From the NCBI RefSeq assembly GCF_001949145.1, contig NW_019091601.1, forward strand, positions 204,232 through 268,231: a stretch of DNA of 64,000 bases, written 5' to 3'. How positions within the stretch are numbered: the stretch's first letter is position 1; every line of letters starts with the position of its first letter. Under the pieces are notes generated by a model. That model saw nothing but the letters and a program-made list of their open reading frames with translations. It was not told the DNA's origin and searched no databases. A program made the translations under genes and the position numbers. Shown here in pieces: positions 11,942 through 23,900 of this stretch. This DNA comes from Acanthaster planci (lineage: Eukaryota; Echinodermata; Asteroidea; Valvatida; Acanthasteridae).

Positions 11942-11947
11942 AATAAA
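11942..11947 (+). terminator. Poly(A) signal of the SMB/M15-like gene
   Basis: AATAAA lies 94 bases after the stop codon, a normal distance for a short 3' UTR. Confidence 0.5.
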
Positions 11948-12756
11948 GTTCCAGCACTCGTTCACGTATTCGAGTTTGCCGTAGTGTTCTTTCGAATTCG
12001 TAACTTGGCTAAGCCTCAGTTTCACGATCACTGTCCTGTAGCTGGGGCGTAACACATAGCGTATTGATAGTTGTTGCTTCATTAACATGAGAGTGGTGAA
12101 CTCGTTCATAGGTAATAGCCGCAGCTTTCGACAGACGTTGTGTGCTAGCAATGATAGGCCTAGATACGAACGATTTAAGATCTTTATAATTACAGGGTTT
12201 TTTTAGAGGCCTTGATCTAGCTCTGCTCGAGTTTCGGTCACTTTAATTTTATGTGGTAGCATTTTCCGTTAGCGAAAGAAAACCTGCTTCCCCAAAATAC
12301 ATGTAATGTGTTAGGAGGCTTTTACTTTTTTATTTATTTTTTTTACAACATTTATCTGTACTGTTTACTTGTTTTGACGACCTTTTTTTCCTTCGTAACG
12401 GTCCTTCACTTGCGAATGCTGACATCATAACCCAGAAAATAACGTCTGGAAACCATATACGTGTATTTTTTTCTTTGAGGCATTGCATATACATGCAGTT
12501 TAACCAGTCAATGAGACTGAATCGCTCGTACGATATCACTCAACCGATCTTTCTCTATGTATCTCTTTAAGTAGTTTTCCAGAAAACGTGTCAATTATTT
12601 CATTTGTTTTTATTTATCGTCGTATTTTTGGACTCTTGCCAGTGATGTGTTGAAGAATAGTAATGGCACCTCTCTTTTCATCAGTACAAAAGTGACTATA
12701 TTTCCAGGTAAAGTTCATCAAGTGGTGATTATACGTAATGGAAGAGACATTGGTTA

Positions 12757-13120
12757 NNNNNNNNNNNNNNNNNNNNNNNNNNNNNNNNNNNNNNNNNNNN
12801 NNNNNNNNNNNNNNNNNNNNNNNNNNNNNNNNNNNNNNNNNNNNNNNNNNNNNNNNNNNNNNNNNNNNNNNNNNNNNNNNNNNNNNNNNNNNNNNNNNNN
12901 NNNNNNNNNNNNNNNNNNNNNNNNNNNNNNNNNNNNNNNNNNNNNNNNNNNNNNNNNNNNNNNNNNNNNNNNNNNNNNNNNNNNNNNNNNNNNNNNNNNN
13001 NNNNNNNNNNNNNNNNNNNNNNNNNNNNNNNNNNNNNNNNNNNNNNNNNNNNNNNNNNNNNNNNNNNNNNNNNNNNNNNNNNNNNNNNNNNNNNNNNNNN
13101 NNNNNNNNNNNNNNNNNNNN
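12757..13120. other. Assembly gap
   Basis: A run of 364 N. Any open frame drawn through it is meaningless. The 3' UTR of the minus-strand gene at 13231 may be in or beyond it. Confidence 0.99.
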
Positions 13121-13230
13121 TTCTTGATTAGGTCTGCGTGAGGATTTTTTTGTTTCTCACTTTTTCAAAGAATATGTTGGTTTCCATCTTTTTAAAGTCT
13201 TTTCCTCGAATTCCGATAAGATGTGGTCGT

Positions 13231-16200
13231 CTACCATTTGTGCTCGATTTCCTCCGCCCGACTCTCCACCTTGTTGTACGGGTTGTACGGATAGGTCAGC
13301 GTGACTGTCCTCGACAGTGGTCCCTTGTGCGCGAATTCCTTGACGGCGTATTCTCTGGTGGGAAAGGTCCTGTAAATTTAAACACAGCCATGTTTGATTC
13401 TACAAAATTTGGAGGCACAAGGAAAAGACCCCTCATGTCATATCATAAGCTGCATTTACTTCTTCCATTATTTGATGCCGAAGACATTGCACCATGGTAA
13501 TAGCTATCACATACTTATTAACAACCATCCCATCTCTCTTTAAGTGGAGAGCACGTTACTGTTACTTCAGGCTTAAGAGCATGGGTGTAAATCCCGGAGG
13601 ATCGGGGTATATACTCCCCACATACACTTTTTGAGGTGGGGGATATTGAATCATCCTCCCACACAGTTTTTTGTGATGGGCAAAAAAAATTGGATTATCA
13701 AGAATTTTTTAGGACTTCTAAATATTCAAACGCATTCAGCATTCACTAAAAAAGCCACAGATATGCAATTTTGAATACACATTACAGATGTACAAGAATA
13801 TCATGAACATCGACCTCTTGTGAAATTTTCACGTCATCCCCCGCCCCCATTTTTTTCGGCTTTCCGGCACAAATTTACGCCACTACTCATGAGCACAGCC
13901 ACCGCACTCTAACGCTTGACATTTTGTTGGGTACCAGGTGAATCGCTATAACTACCCAACCGAGTTGATTCTTTTATGGGCAATCTCATCTCATTTACCC
14001 AACGGTTGTAGGAAATGTTATTTCTGCTATTATATTTTATCCCGTGCCGTGTTCTTTTTTGCCCAACAGTTGATAAGTGATTCACTTAGTACCCCCGCTG
14101 GGCAAACATTGCCCGGCGTTTTAACATTATCGGTACAGGGCAAGAAAACTCGACGTCTCCCTAACGAAAAACTTGCATCTTATAAGCATGTATTACTTGT
14201 ATATCATTATATTTGAGGTTGCATGTCTAACCTGTAGCTGGATTTCATGGTTGACATGGTGCGCTGATCGGGAAAGATACTAGCTGTCTCCATGGAAACC
14301 CTTAAGGGTGATCTCGGAACGTAACCGGCATAACCAGGGCATTTCCGTACGCTGTGAAGATGTATTTACACAGCAAAATGGTTTCGTCATAAACATTTGA
14401 CAGTAATTACGCTCAGTCAGTAAAATCTCCGTAGGTGTGTCCGTAAGAGAGACTTTTATTATTATTACTATTATTATCATACCACACTTATATAGCGCCC
14501 TAATCCAAAAAGGCTTTAAGGCGCTTCACAATATAAAACAATGAAAATAGCACTATATTAATATGTTAAGAATACAACTAAAATAATACATAAAAAATAC
14601 AAAAATACACGCAAAACTGTGGTGCCAAAAACAACACTTCCCAGTGCCACCAGAAGACCAAACCCGGGGCCAAAATGTGTCGCCCCAACACCGCCGCGCT
14701 GGCGTCGCTCCCAGCACCCGCAGGTGCTAAAAGCAACATTCAGCGGCGCCGGAGCAACACCTAACAACGGCAAGGGTGTTAGCATGGTCGTCGGATTACC
14801 CTGCAATGACTTCAAAGGGCCGACACCGGTAGACATTTTTACTTTTGTTTTTTTTTTTGACTCAACATTGATTTCCATATTGCAATGTATATATCAAATT
14901 ATACACAAGGTCAATAAATGAAAAATCTTTTACTATAAGAGTGAAAATTTAATAAAACCATAGGACATTGAAATAAAAGGGGGCAAATACGGTAGCATAT
15001 TCAGAAGACAAAGTCTTATTACAAAAATACAAATGGCATTTGCATGCCATTTGTTTTTATACCCGCGGGGCAACTGGGCATGAAAGTTCTAGCGAGGCGG
15101 GTTCTGTAAATCATTGGTCGATTATTCTTAATACCCAGGATGCCTGATGGGGAAACCGGTGAATAGTCACGAATGGTTTAGGTCGTTCGAAACAGTCGCA
15201 CAGTATTCCCAGTGTCACGTCCCTTACACTTACCGGTAACGCCGAATGATTAAGGAGAGGGGAACAAGTCAGCAGTCTCTCCTATTTTGATATAGCTCCA
15301 CTGTTCAAAGTATACTCACGGTCAGTCTCTTTAACGCACACATCTTAATATTATTTTAGTATTGGGTACTTTGGCCTATTATTCTAGGCACATTAACAAA
15401 GTGATGCACTTTCAAGAAATCGAATGGCAAATTTTGAACTTACAACATGCTGGGAACTTTTTCCTCCCTGACCAACTGCAGGATCTTATCATCTAAGGCA
15501 ATGTCCTCTTTCTTCTTGGAAGCCGATTGCCTGAAAAGAATGAGACCAAATTACAAACTTGTGCTGGATTGTAAGGAGTAGAATTCAACTACCGATAGCC
15601 ACAAGTTTTACTGTGTGAAAACAGATCAATAACAGGCAAATTTGCCTCAAACACTTTCCCCAGAATAGTTAAACATAAACCGGGGACGGTACGATTTTGT
15701 GCGAGCCTCTTTTTGGCCGTGTTTCAGTACCGCTTTTCGGTCGAAGCTATGTAAGGTGATTCCCGTCTGCAGTTACTCCAGGAAGTTTGTCCAGACGGCC
15801 GTAGTCGTTGTTGCACTTATGTGGGGATGAAAAAGGGCGGCATTTCAAGAATGTTTTTGCGTGGATACGTTGGCGAAGGGGGGGGGGCAAATTGTAAAAA
15901 AAAATTGTTTGTGAAATGTAAAGAGAAATTTATCAGTTTCATTTTCCTTTATACGGTGCGTATAAATTCCTAAAATTTAGGTTTAGTCCCCAAAACACCA
16001 ACTGTGGGAGGAGATGAAAGAAAATTTCTAGTACTACAGGAGGGAAGGAAAATCCTTGGATAATATTCCTAGTAAACCCCATCATGACGAGCAGGGTGGG
16101 ATTCAAACCACAAAATTCCCCATTCCTGTCACTCGAATCACAACGTATTCCATAAGGATGTATTAGGGAGTCGGTCAATAAAGTAGTGTGAATCAACTTT

Positions 16201-18536
16201 CATTGCTCAGCGGTCTACTTACCACAGTAGTACTTGACAACATAATCAAAAATCATTATAACATTTGATACATTCAAAGATTCAAAGCTCACTTGGCATT
16301 TTCCGTTGTTGCCTTGACTGCTCCACCGCCAATTAGCCGACTAGTGACATTGCATCCAACATGGGGACGCTCTTGCACGCGGTCCCACACAGGTGCAACT
16401 CGTTGCCAAGGCAACTGACGGGAGTCGTATCTCATTGAACGATACGATAAGAAATCAGACCGGGGCTCCATGGTGGTTAGAGGTGGTTTGAGCTTTTGGA
16501 GAGAATGCACAAAGGAAAAATCATCAGGAAAAAAAGTTGGGAGAGGAAATAATTTTCCCTAGCAACCGGGGCTCCTTTGATCAGGACTGCACTTCGCTGG
16601 TTCACAAACGACCATGAAAATAATGCACACGTTATAAGTCGCGTGGCTATCAGCAAAACGAATGTTCCCGAACAACAGAGCTCTTTCCAACCGATGAGGA
16701 GGTGCTCCTGCTCAAGGCAGTTTGTGTGTATTACTTCTGCTGTACACAAACGCGATGACCTATAAACAGGCACCTCGTGCTAAATAATAGAGTGGATGTA
16801 ATCTTCATCTCAATCTAAACTGTTTCTTTTTCTAAATGAACAGTATTTTAAGCCAGTTTGAATTTGGAAATCTAGCAAACGACCTCAAACAGGCTTATCT
16901 GTACTGTCAAATCAATGTCGATTACGATTAAAAATCAAACTTAGATAACGCCGTTGCTTCGTAGCAGTGTAAAAATAACCTAGGCCTATTTGATAAAGTG
17001 GTGGGGGGGATAGGCCTCTCAGCCTAACGATTTCATCAAATTCCAATTCGGCTAATTCAAATTGTATGTTCGTTTAGAATTAAATACTGAGTCTGATGAC
17101 CAGACTTGATCCGAGAAGAGACAGAAGCAGCAGCGAAGGGTAGCTGGGTAGGCGAGTACGTCGCTGATAGACAACGGGTTTAATTATCAGGGGCGTAATG
17201 GTGTCCCCCCCGGAAGTCACCGCCTCCCCAATCGCCTCAACAGGAAATTTGGCAAAAAGAGAAAATATACGGCTTACACCAAGGGGGATGGTTGATAATA
17301 GACAACAGAACACCAATACGATGTCGCAAAAAGATCCCATATCGAGAATTCTTATGTCTTCATACTCCATTTGTTTGTTAATTTTACAGAACAACTATTT
17401 TGTGTTAGCACTTGGCAAACAAGTCCAGGCCAAGGACTTACAGAGAAGCAAGTTCAAACAACCTGCTTGGACCTTAATCTAAGTTCCCTAAATTACTTCT
17501 ATAGGGTATCATGCTGGTCTTACTTCGGGGACCCGTAAGCACCCTTCCTTTGCCGCTTCCTTGCTTGACGTCTTCCAGTGGTAGGATCGGCACAGTTCCT
17601 CCACCCAGCCTTCCTCAATCTTCTCTGGGTAGCCGTCTGTGCACCGAAGTACTACGGGAGGCAGAGGCTCAGCAAGCCTCTGAAGAGGGTCGTCAGGTTC
17701 GTGGTTGTCGGCTTTGGGCTGGCGGTCCGCTTTTTGACGCGGTTTGGGCTTTTCTGGTGGTGGGTTGATGACTTTTTTCTGGGGCGGCGGATCTCGGACG
17801 ATTGGTTTATCGATAAATGACCTAAAAAGTATATTTATTCGGAAGTAAAATCCCCTTAGGGCAACTGATAAGGGAATCAAAAACTGAAAGAATGAATAAG
17901 GACCTCGATCCTGATATAGGGGTGATTGATATTTACAATCATACACCAAACATATTTCTTTTGGAGGTCTATAATTTTTAACGACGAAAAGATTGACTTG
18001 TAGATTAAAAAATGTCGATGTGACGACTACAACCGGGGGGGGGGGTGTACACGCCGTCATCCCAGAGATCTACGCCGGTATCTAGGGTTATATGTTTTAG
18101 ACTACGTGAACTACGAGTGATTTGCAATCAATCTGTAATGATTTTGTGATAATTTTAGCAGGCCTTTTTTGTTTATGAGTGTGGATAAATTATTGTTGCT
18201 TTGCATAGGCTTTGGTGATGTTTCGAAAATAGATTTAAAGAATACCTGTAAGACTGGGTTCCTGAAAACTGACAAAATAAAGTTCGGGATGGTCAGGCTT
18301 AATTAAATCGTGGCGGCTCACTTGATATCTGGCAGCAGCACCTGCCCCGTTCCTTTCTCCCATCCACGACTGGGACCCGCTGGCGAGATGGGGAATTCTC
18401 GCGGTGCTAACTTGGGTTTGTCCCGCAGCTGGATGGCAGGAAGCTGGTGGAACTTGATTGGAGGAAGGATGCAAGTATGAGGCGGGTAGCTGATACGGTA
18501 GGTTGTGGAAGCATGGGTGTTGAAGGCGTCTTCCAT
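13231..18536 (-). CDS. Uncharacterised five-exon protein, 312 aa
   Basis: Coding exons on the minus strand are 18322-18536, 17524-17821, 16293-16492, 15444-15530 and 13231-13369. Junction phases 2, 0, 2, 2 all agree, and every intron has GT-AG ends. The ATG at 18536 has A at -3 and G at +4. The protein is hydrophilic, with no signal peptide or membrane segment. Its N-terminal third is rich in Pro, Tyr and His (TTYRISYPPH). A Lys/Pro-rich basic stretch follows, then a part with WEK, W-VEEL, PWQRVAPVWDR and YPYNPYN. I do not recognise the family. The aromatic, short-motif style resembles small axonemal microtubule-associated proteins, but that is only an impression. In exon 4 a TAA is read in frame across the donor (ATG TT|GTAAGT), so an unspliced form would end there at 267 aa. 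The terminal exon continues the frame perfectly after splicing. Confidence 0.7.
13580..13885. mobile_element. hAT-like MITE
   Basis: The left end CATGGGTGTAAATCC and the right end, read on the minus strand as TAGTGGCGTAAATTTG, form short imperfect inverted repeats of the hAT style. Flanking octamers CTTAAGAG (13572-13579) and CTCATGAG (13886-13893) agree at six of eight positions, like an aged 8-bp target duplication. There is no coding capacity. It sits in the last intron of the minus-strand orphan gene. Confidence 0.5.
14464..14940. repeat. Dispersed repeat with TATATAGCGC end
   Basis: CACACTTATATAGCGCCCTAATCCAAAAAGGC ... GGCGCTTCACAAT is a repeat module of a kind common in marine invertebrate genomes. 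It is preceded by a TTATTATTAC tract. The adjoining GC-rich block (14635-14830) has open frames on both strands but no recognisable protein. The outer limits are uncertain. Confidence 0.45.
16560..16770 (+). repeat. Dispersed repeat, copy 1
   Basis: This copy has CGCTGGTTCACAAACGACC and, further on, CAAAACGAATGTTCCC and ATGAGGAGGTGCTCCTGCT. The minus strand of 63160-63345 has the same order of motifs (TGCTGGTTCACGAATGACC, CAAAACGAACACCCC, ATGAGGGGCGCTTCTGCT). Both lie in introns. The family is unknown. Confidence 0.6.
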
Positions 18537-18539
18537 CCT

Positions 18540-20976
18540 TGTCGTCTAAGTGTCGCCGGTCATTTTTGTCGGACTCGCCGGCGTTAGCCAAGGCTGAATT
18601 GTGCAAGGATTAGGAAGTTTTAAAACTACCTGTTTTTTGCCGTATATAAAATAGGTTGCGACAAAACCGGTACCATGGAAACTGCCCGCTACTCAGCACG
18701 CGTCTCAGTACGCGCATCTTTGATTTGTGACGCGAGCCGGGAGTTGCTCAAGAAAGGTTTTACGTCACAAAGATATTACAACTTTGACAAGTATGTCACA
18801 GTGCTTGCTTTCCCAACGGCTCATGTCTGAAACCATGCCCATTTAGCAAAGCCATTATTCAACGGCCCCAGCAAACTGACAAAGTCTGTAGGCCTACTCA
18901 GCTGCTACTGCTAGGCGCTTGAAGAAAAAAAAACAAAAAGAAAAACAAACGGTGTACCTTCGTATCAGACTTTTGAGAAACGAATATTACAAATTTCTCT
19001 TTCAAAACACGAGTAAAACGACACAATGTATAAACAGACATGACAACACCGTTTAGGGTAAAATACCTCATCGGGTCCATTGTGTTTATTATTAACACCT
19101 TGCAAAGGATTTTTCGATAACAAGCCATCTTGCATTATGCTAACATAACATCGTAGCTCACCAAATTTTAAAACCTCCGTGTTCCTTAAAACAGTGGCCA
19201 ATTAATACGAAGGACACGCACCGCACCAGTCTATTTACACTAATTGTACACTTATCTATTTACTACAAATACCAAATCGGAATGATTACAACGTTAGGAC
19301 AAAAACACATTTAAAGGAACGTCTAACTACGGGTTCGTCCTAGCATCAAAATTTGCTTTTCAAGGGAAATGTCTATGAAATTAGTGAAAAAAATGCATCT
19401 TAATTAACTGAGCATTTGAGTTAAAGCGCTCGTATTCCGTAGTGCAGTACACATGTATTTAGCTGCAGCAGAACAGTGCTGTAAAATTCATTGGTTTCTT
19501 TCACTGCATTCCTTCAGACGAGTGATGTGAGCAAGCATTTGGACAGTTGACAGTTTCCGCTAAGGTTGAGAGACGTGCAGGTAAGGTCCACATGTAATCC
19601 AGCAAAAGCGCACATGTACGCTTTGACGGCCGTACAAACTATATGTACATCTGGTAACTGTTTGTTGATTGTAACTTGAGGAATACACTGAATTGGTTCA
19701 AAATTACGAAGTCAGATACATGTTTTGTTTTAGAAAATGGCAAAGAATGCCTCTGGATTCAATGCAAGAGGAAATTCTACACTTTGGGTCTCGATTTGCT
19801 AGTTGTGCCGCTTCCTAAGAGTCCAGGATTTAGATAAAGTATGCACATATAAGGTGGGCTAGTTTCTAAGGAGCTATATTTGTTGCAAAATTTTGTACTA
19901 AGCATATACATGTACACTACGTGTATGCAAATGCACATGTACGTTTCATGCAAAATGCCTACACGTATGAAGCGCAAATATCTTAAGGGTAAAAATAACA
20001 CAGACGCCTCCACGGAACGGTAGGGAATACAAAAGATTAAACGTTTGAACTTGGCCCGCCATTTCAACATGCCAACCAATAACAACTCTTGGAGAAATTG
20101 CCAACCTTTTCTCCTACAGAGTCTCTTTCATACCACGTTATAGCTTTGTAGGGATCCTAGCCAAATCTTGGGACAGTGCAAAGACTCTGCTGCCTGCTCA
20201 CAACAAACAGCGATTTATTTCACATACATGTACTTCCGCTACTTTAATCATTCTTTCGGTTTATAATAAGCACAATCAAACCCCATGCACAAGTTCACTT
20301 TGGAAATGAACGTCAAGGCACTCCGCCTTTAAGAAAAACAGCTCAGTGTCAATGACACTAAGTGAACTGATATGGAAAACAGAGCTGAAATTTCATATGT
20401 ACAACAGAGGAAGACAGCGTTCTATGATACAACAGTAAGGGAGAGTGCAAAATGCGAGCCACGGTTGGAAGAAATCATAATGTGAGCCATGGCTGGAGGA
20501 AATCATGACTGAACATTACCAGCATAATAAAATTCTTGGCTGATCACAGAGGATAAGAGCTGTGGCATATGTTTGTTTAGTTGGAGTAAAGAATCTCTGT
20601 TTACAGTGTTAAAAATTTGGGGAATAAGAGTACATGTATAAATTTCACAGACTAGTAAGGAAGTTAGATTTATGCACAGTTGTATCCTATCATTACAGAT
20701 TCTGTTTACATTGTTAGTGCGGGAAACCATTGCAAGAACTGAATAGCGATCATAGGCCATGAATGCTGCGATGAGAATAGTCCATATTTAGAGCTTAATT
20801 ACATGGATGCCTGTGCAAAATTAATACACTATCATTATCTCCAAGACTCACAGGAACACGGCATATTAAAAAGGAATTAATCCACCTAAAACAAATTGCC
20901 ACACACTGCATTAGAAATTAAAAACAATCCTTTAAACCAGATGGATTCCCATTCTGACTCAAACCAGCCAAGTTCA
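18540..20976. other. Intergenic: upstream of the orphan gene, 3' side of TPX2
   Basis: No exon is supported. A 28-bp direct repeat, GCGAGCCACGGTTGG... and GTGAGCCATGGCTGG..., lies at about 20453-20508. A TTTATT at about 20215 could be a distant minus-strand poly(A) signal for TPX2. The orphan gene's promoter should lie in the first few hundred bases. The divergent start region also holds many TACATGTA-type words from about 19600 on. Confidence 0.4.
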
Positions 20977-23900
20977 TCAAACGTGGGTGCTCCTCCTCGT
21001 GCGGTTAGAGAACTTTGGAGTATGGGGCTGGGTGAGGGGTTTGCTGCTGGGCAGGACCTCCACGGCCTTGTAATGCCGGACGGGTTGGGCCCGGTGCACA
21101 GCCTCAGCCCGCTGGCGGGTCATCTCTTGCCGCAGCTCCTCCTCCTTCTCTGCCTCCCGCTGGGACAGGGCAGCCTCCTGGGCCAGCTGCCGCTCAAACT
21201 TGGCCTGCTCGTACTCCTTGCGGCCCTCAGCTCGCCGCTCTGTGTTCAGGGTAAAGTTGGAGATGTCTGGTATGGTGGAGGGGGATGTTGAAGAGGAGGG
21301 TAGGAGGAAATGAAGAAATAAACATTAACTTGAATGTTTGGTGAAGTGTTGTAGGACTTAAGTCTGCACTTTGACTTGCGTTTGAAAGGACTTATGCCTG
21401 ATGAAGGCTAGCAGCACTAGCAGCCGAAACGTCGCTACCAGCAACACGACACCGCGAGTCATCGATTTACTGTATTCTTTTTACTGTATTTGTCATCCAC
21501 CGCGGTGATTATGTTTATCTCTTCTAGGACTTATGTCCTGAGACTATAGATTTGAGTCCAAATTCGACTCGAGTCCTTTTTGTGATGGACTTGGACTCTG
21601 GCCAAAAAATATGGGGACCTGGCCTGAGTCCAGCAAAACTCTACTGCAAAAAAAAATCTTTGGTTATTCTTAGCAATAGCACCTTTTCAAATAAATGAAA
21701 TCTTGCTGAGCATACCTGTCATTGGTTTTGCTGACTTCTCAGGCACAAACGGTTCCTCGTACAAAATGTTGGCTGGTTTGGCCTTGAAGGCACTGGCCAT
21801 ACGCTTGCATTCTTTGATTTCCTCTTCAATCTGGTTAGCAGAGATCAACACTAACATGTAATTATGACACTTTAACAGGTGTAAGACAATCAAAAACAGC
21901 AGAATAAACTGCCACTGCTAAGAAGGTGGGGAGCCAGTTTAATCTGAATACCACAGTTAGATCTCACAGTGCCTGGTGGCATCAGGTACATGTAGCTGAC
22001 CTGTTGGAACTAGACAAAAGTAGGCCGTGTCCGAAACGGGCTTTACTTTGTAAAATCTGACCAAGCAAACAACATCACTTAGAAACACGTACATGTAGGC
22101 TTCCACCAGGGTATCATCCTCAGAGCAAAGTTCTAAAGGAACCTACAATACCTTTTTACTCCATTCTTCAGCCTTGTCAGCACCCTTGTCGGCCACGCAA
22201 AAAGGGGCCAACTGAGTAGGTGGCTTGACCTTCTTAACAGGAACGCCTGAGCACAAGCTGAGATCTGGTAAAGGCTGTGCACGGAACTGGCGCGCCTGCA
22301 AGAAAGCCAGTCATTATAGTTAATGTGAACATCTGAAAATGACTCCTAAAATACATGTCATGCAAGGTTCTGGTGACAAAAACTACGGAACTCATATCCA
22401 CCAACCACGGCATTAAAACAAGTGACTAGCCAAGCAAACACAAATTCATACCATAGATGTATGGGTCATGTACAATCAGTTACAAAGTCTAGCACAGGTC
22501 TGTGGCAATGATTTCAAGGAAGACTTACAAGGTAGCCCAAGCAGAATTTTTCTCAAACATTCTCCAAAGAGACAAAATTTGTTGAGACTTTACTGTAATC
22601 GCAAGTTCTACTTCAAACTAAAGATTCCAGAATATTTCACGGATTCCAAATACATGTACATGTATGTTACACCAATGGAAACGTTGCAAAAGAATGAATA
22701 TATTGTGTGCTCAGCAGAGCATCCAGGTTGTGGAAACATGGGGGGGGTATTTTACAACATATGGTACCAGGTGTGAGGAACAGGCATTTTTTTACAAGGG
22801 CAAAATGTTCAGAATTGGGTTTGGGTTAGGTGAGGAATGTGCTGTAACCAGGTCATTTTTTAGCACTCAAGTCCCAAGTCATTTTTTTCAAGCTTACAAT
22901 GCGTACATGTACAGTATCTGACAATATGATCACTATGGGACAGGTACTTGAACACTTTTCTGACATCCTTGATTGATTGACAATGTGGCCAACATGTTTG
23001 TGTATGACTTGCAAAATACATGTATGTGTACATCTGCCTTGTCTGCTTACTTTTCCCCATCACGATGTGTGTAGGCTACCAGTTATACTCTGATTTCTAT
23101 GTATGTATTCTGAGGTCTTACGCTCACATCGGCATGAACGTTCATGCTGTATTCTCAATGTGGTCAAGGAGAGGCCAAAAAACACACTGTGTAACGACCA
23201 GGCTCAGGTACTGTATATGAAGGATTCAAGACCATGACTTCCTGCTCATTAATTCACAAGTCTTAACCACTCGACTATCGAGTTGGTCAGGATTGGCTGG
23301 CTGACTCAAATCCAATAGAGCAGGGACCACCACAATTACATGTAGTCAGTGACACATGTATTTATTTGGCTTTGAAAGAGAAAAATCTAGCATGAAATAA
23401 ACATCCCTGAGGTAAGCTAAATGAATATTATGAACTTTTTTTTTTCCTTCTGACAAATCATCATTATCAGGACAACAGAGAGTTTTTGATTTTGCATAAA
23501 GTCACAGACACAATTTTTCTGGTACATGTACGTGATTTATTCCAGCAATAGTCAAGTCCAATTTGTTCAAGCCACAAGTGATTTTCTTCTGAGTCAAGTC
23601 CAGTCTCAAATAAAAAAAAAACACAAACTGCAAACAAGATTCTCAGTCAGCAACTCAAGTCAACATCTCCTGAGTTAAACCAATTCAACCTCCTCTGGAT
23701 ACACATTGTGAGCAATACTATATTCCCACAAGTCAGTTTGGGATAGACCTTATTCATAAGGAAGCCATTTGCTTCATTGCTGGTACTTTTCACTCAATGA
23801 CTATTAAATCGGGTGGTGCCAGACTATTTGGGGTTCTGTCGCACACTTTTTTAAAAATTTGGCTTAAAACATTTAATATTCACAAATTTTAAATTTTTCA

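Noticed and set aside
11651-12151. Minus-strand open frame of 166 codons
   Set aside because: It covers the last exon of the SMB/M15-like gene, whose plus-strand reading has conserved motifs and splice sites.
12647-13141. Open frames across the run of N
   Set aside because: They exist only because N cannot give a stop codon.
13138-13500. Plus-strand open frame of 120 codons
   Set aside because: It is the antisense of the last exon (13231-13369) of the minus-strand five-exon gene, which has correct phase and splice sites.
14558-14921. Open frames of about 100 codons on both strands
   Set aside because: They lie in a GC-rich dispersed repeat. No protein motif is seen on either strand.
20896-21291. 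Leucine-rich plus-strand open frame of 131 codons
   Set aside because: It is the antisense of the Glu/Arg/Gln-rich last TPX2 exon. The Leu-rich look is a by-product.
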